Source of the DNA: Axinella damicornis
Taxonomy: Eukaryota > Porifera > Demospongiae > Axinellida > Axinellidae
Assembly (NCBI GenBank): GCA_963931865.1
Contig: OZ007517.1
Span: 6,585,707 to 6,649,706 of the forward strand
Direction: 5' to 3'
DNA length: 64,000 nucleotides
Shown: one piece after another, positions 63,688 through 64,000 of the stretch
Layout: every line of letters begins with the position of its first letter
Position numbering within the stretch: the first letter of the stretch is position 1
Program-made: the position numbers and the translations under genes
The notes under the pieces: model-generated
Databases searched by the model: none
Told to the model about the DNA's origin: nothing
The model's input: only the letters and a program-made list of their open reading frames with translations

Positions 63688-63940
63688 TATGCCTCTTAAA
63701 ACCAAGTCAATCCGTTCAAGACAGTGACAGTGTAAGGGAGGACACCATCCACGCTGGCTGATAGTGTCCGGGTGGACATCTTCTGCTAGCAGATAGCGTC
63801 CGGGCGGACGCCATTCGCTAGCAGATGGAATCCGGGCGGACAACATCCGCTAGCAGTTACCGTCCGCACTCCAGACAGTGAGTGTTATAGCCTGACCATG
63901 CCTCTTACAACCGACTCAATCCGTTCAAGACAATATACTC
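63688..63940. repeat. Direct repeat pair around a short tandem array
   Basis: GCCTCTTAAAACCAAGTCAA, TCCGTTCAAGACA at 63691 recurs as GCCTCTTACAACCGACTCAA, TCCGTTCAAGACA near 63900. Between them are about four units of 36-38 bp with CGCTAGCAGAT and TCCGGGCGGAC. Confidence 0.7.
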
Positions 63941-64000
63941 CCAGATTTTATCTCGCAGCCGTGAAGTAAATCTGGGCGGAGGCCTGGGAACGAGGCTACA

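Noticed and set aside
1..64000. CRISPR arrays, bacterial operons or prophage
   Set aside because: The regular repeats are minisatellites without unique spacers of constant length, genes are spliced, and no bacterial gene pattern is present.

Overview
The window looks like nuclear DNA of an early-branching marine animal, most likely a sponge. Reasons: spliced genes with GT-AG introns, a metazoan V-ATPase subunit, a TKL-like kinase with an HRDLSSNN catalytic loop joined to Kelch repeats, and very dense animal-type mobile DNA (non-LTR LINEs, a DIRS-type tyrosine-recombinase retroelement, pogo/CENP-B-like and hAT-like transposases, tRNA-derived SINEs and many TIR and foldback elements). This placement is inference; no marker gene settles the species.

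Three host genes can be supported, all on the minus strand. (1) 3304-5454: an intronless multi-pass membrane protein of about 716 aa that I do not recognise. (2) 14223-37596: V-ATPase subunit C (ATP6V1C), rebuilt from nine exons with consistent splice phases over 23.4 kb. One expected exon, about 98 bp between 20535 and 15887, was not found. (3) 41056-62271: a kinase, coiled-coil, Kelch gene rebuilt from six exons with matching phases, giving about 817 aa over 21.2 kb. Neighbouring exons are only 70-920 bp, so most of both genes is intron, and those introns are packed with mobile elements.

Layout: 1-3100 a TIR element and a 5'-truncated LINE; 3300-5454 the membrane protein; 5500-8860 a 2.2 kb inverted-repeat composite; 8865-11960 a decayed minus-strand transposon gene with SWIM, CXXC and OTU modules; 12-14.2 kb tandem repeats; 14.2-37.6 kb ATP6V1C with nested elements, among them a 5.93 kb element (26547-32474) with long TIRs and a 6-bp target duplication that holds a DIRS-like recombinase and a spliced ORF; 38.1-39.6 kb a second LINE; 41.0-62.3 kb the kinase-Kelch gene, whose introns hold plus-strand pogo-like, hAT-like and TA-flanked DDE-type elements; 62.3-64 kb 5' flank with several small MITEs.

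Three dispersed families recur: R1 (ends near CACTCCTGGTAG, at least eight copies), R2 (short palindromes on CCTCGTTCCCAGG, at least ten sites) and R3 (CAGTGGCGGAT termini running into pure G/C tracts of up to 37 bp). Several nested insertions leave reconstructible empty sites in R1 copies.
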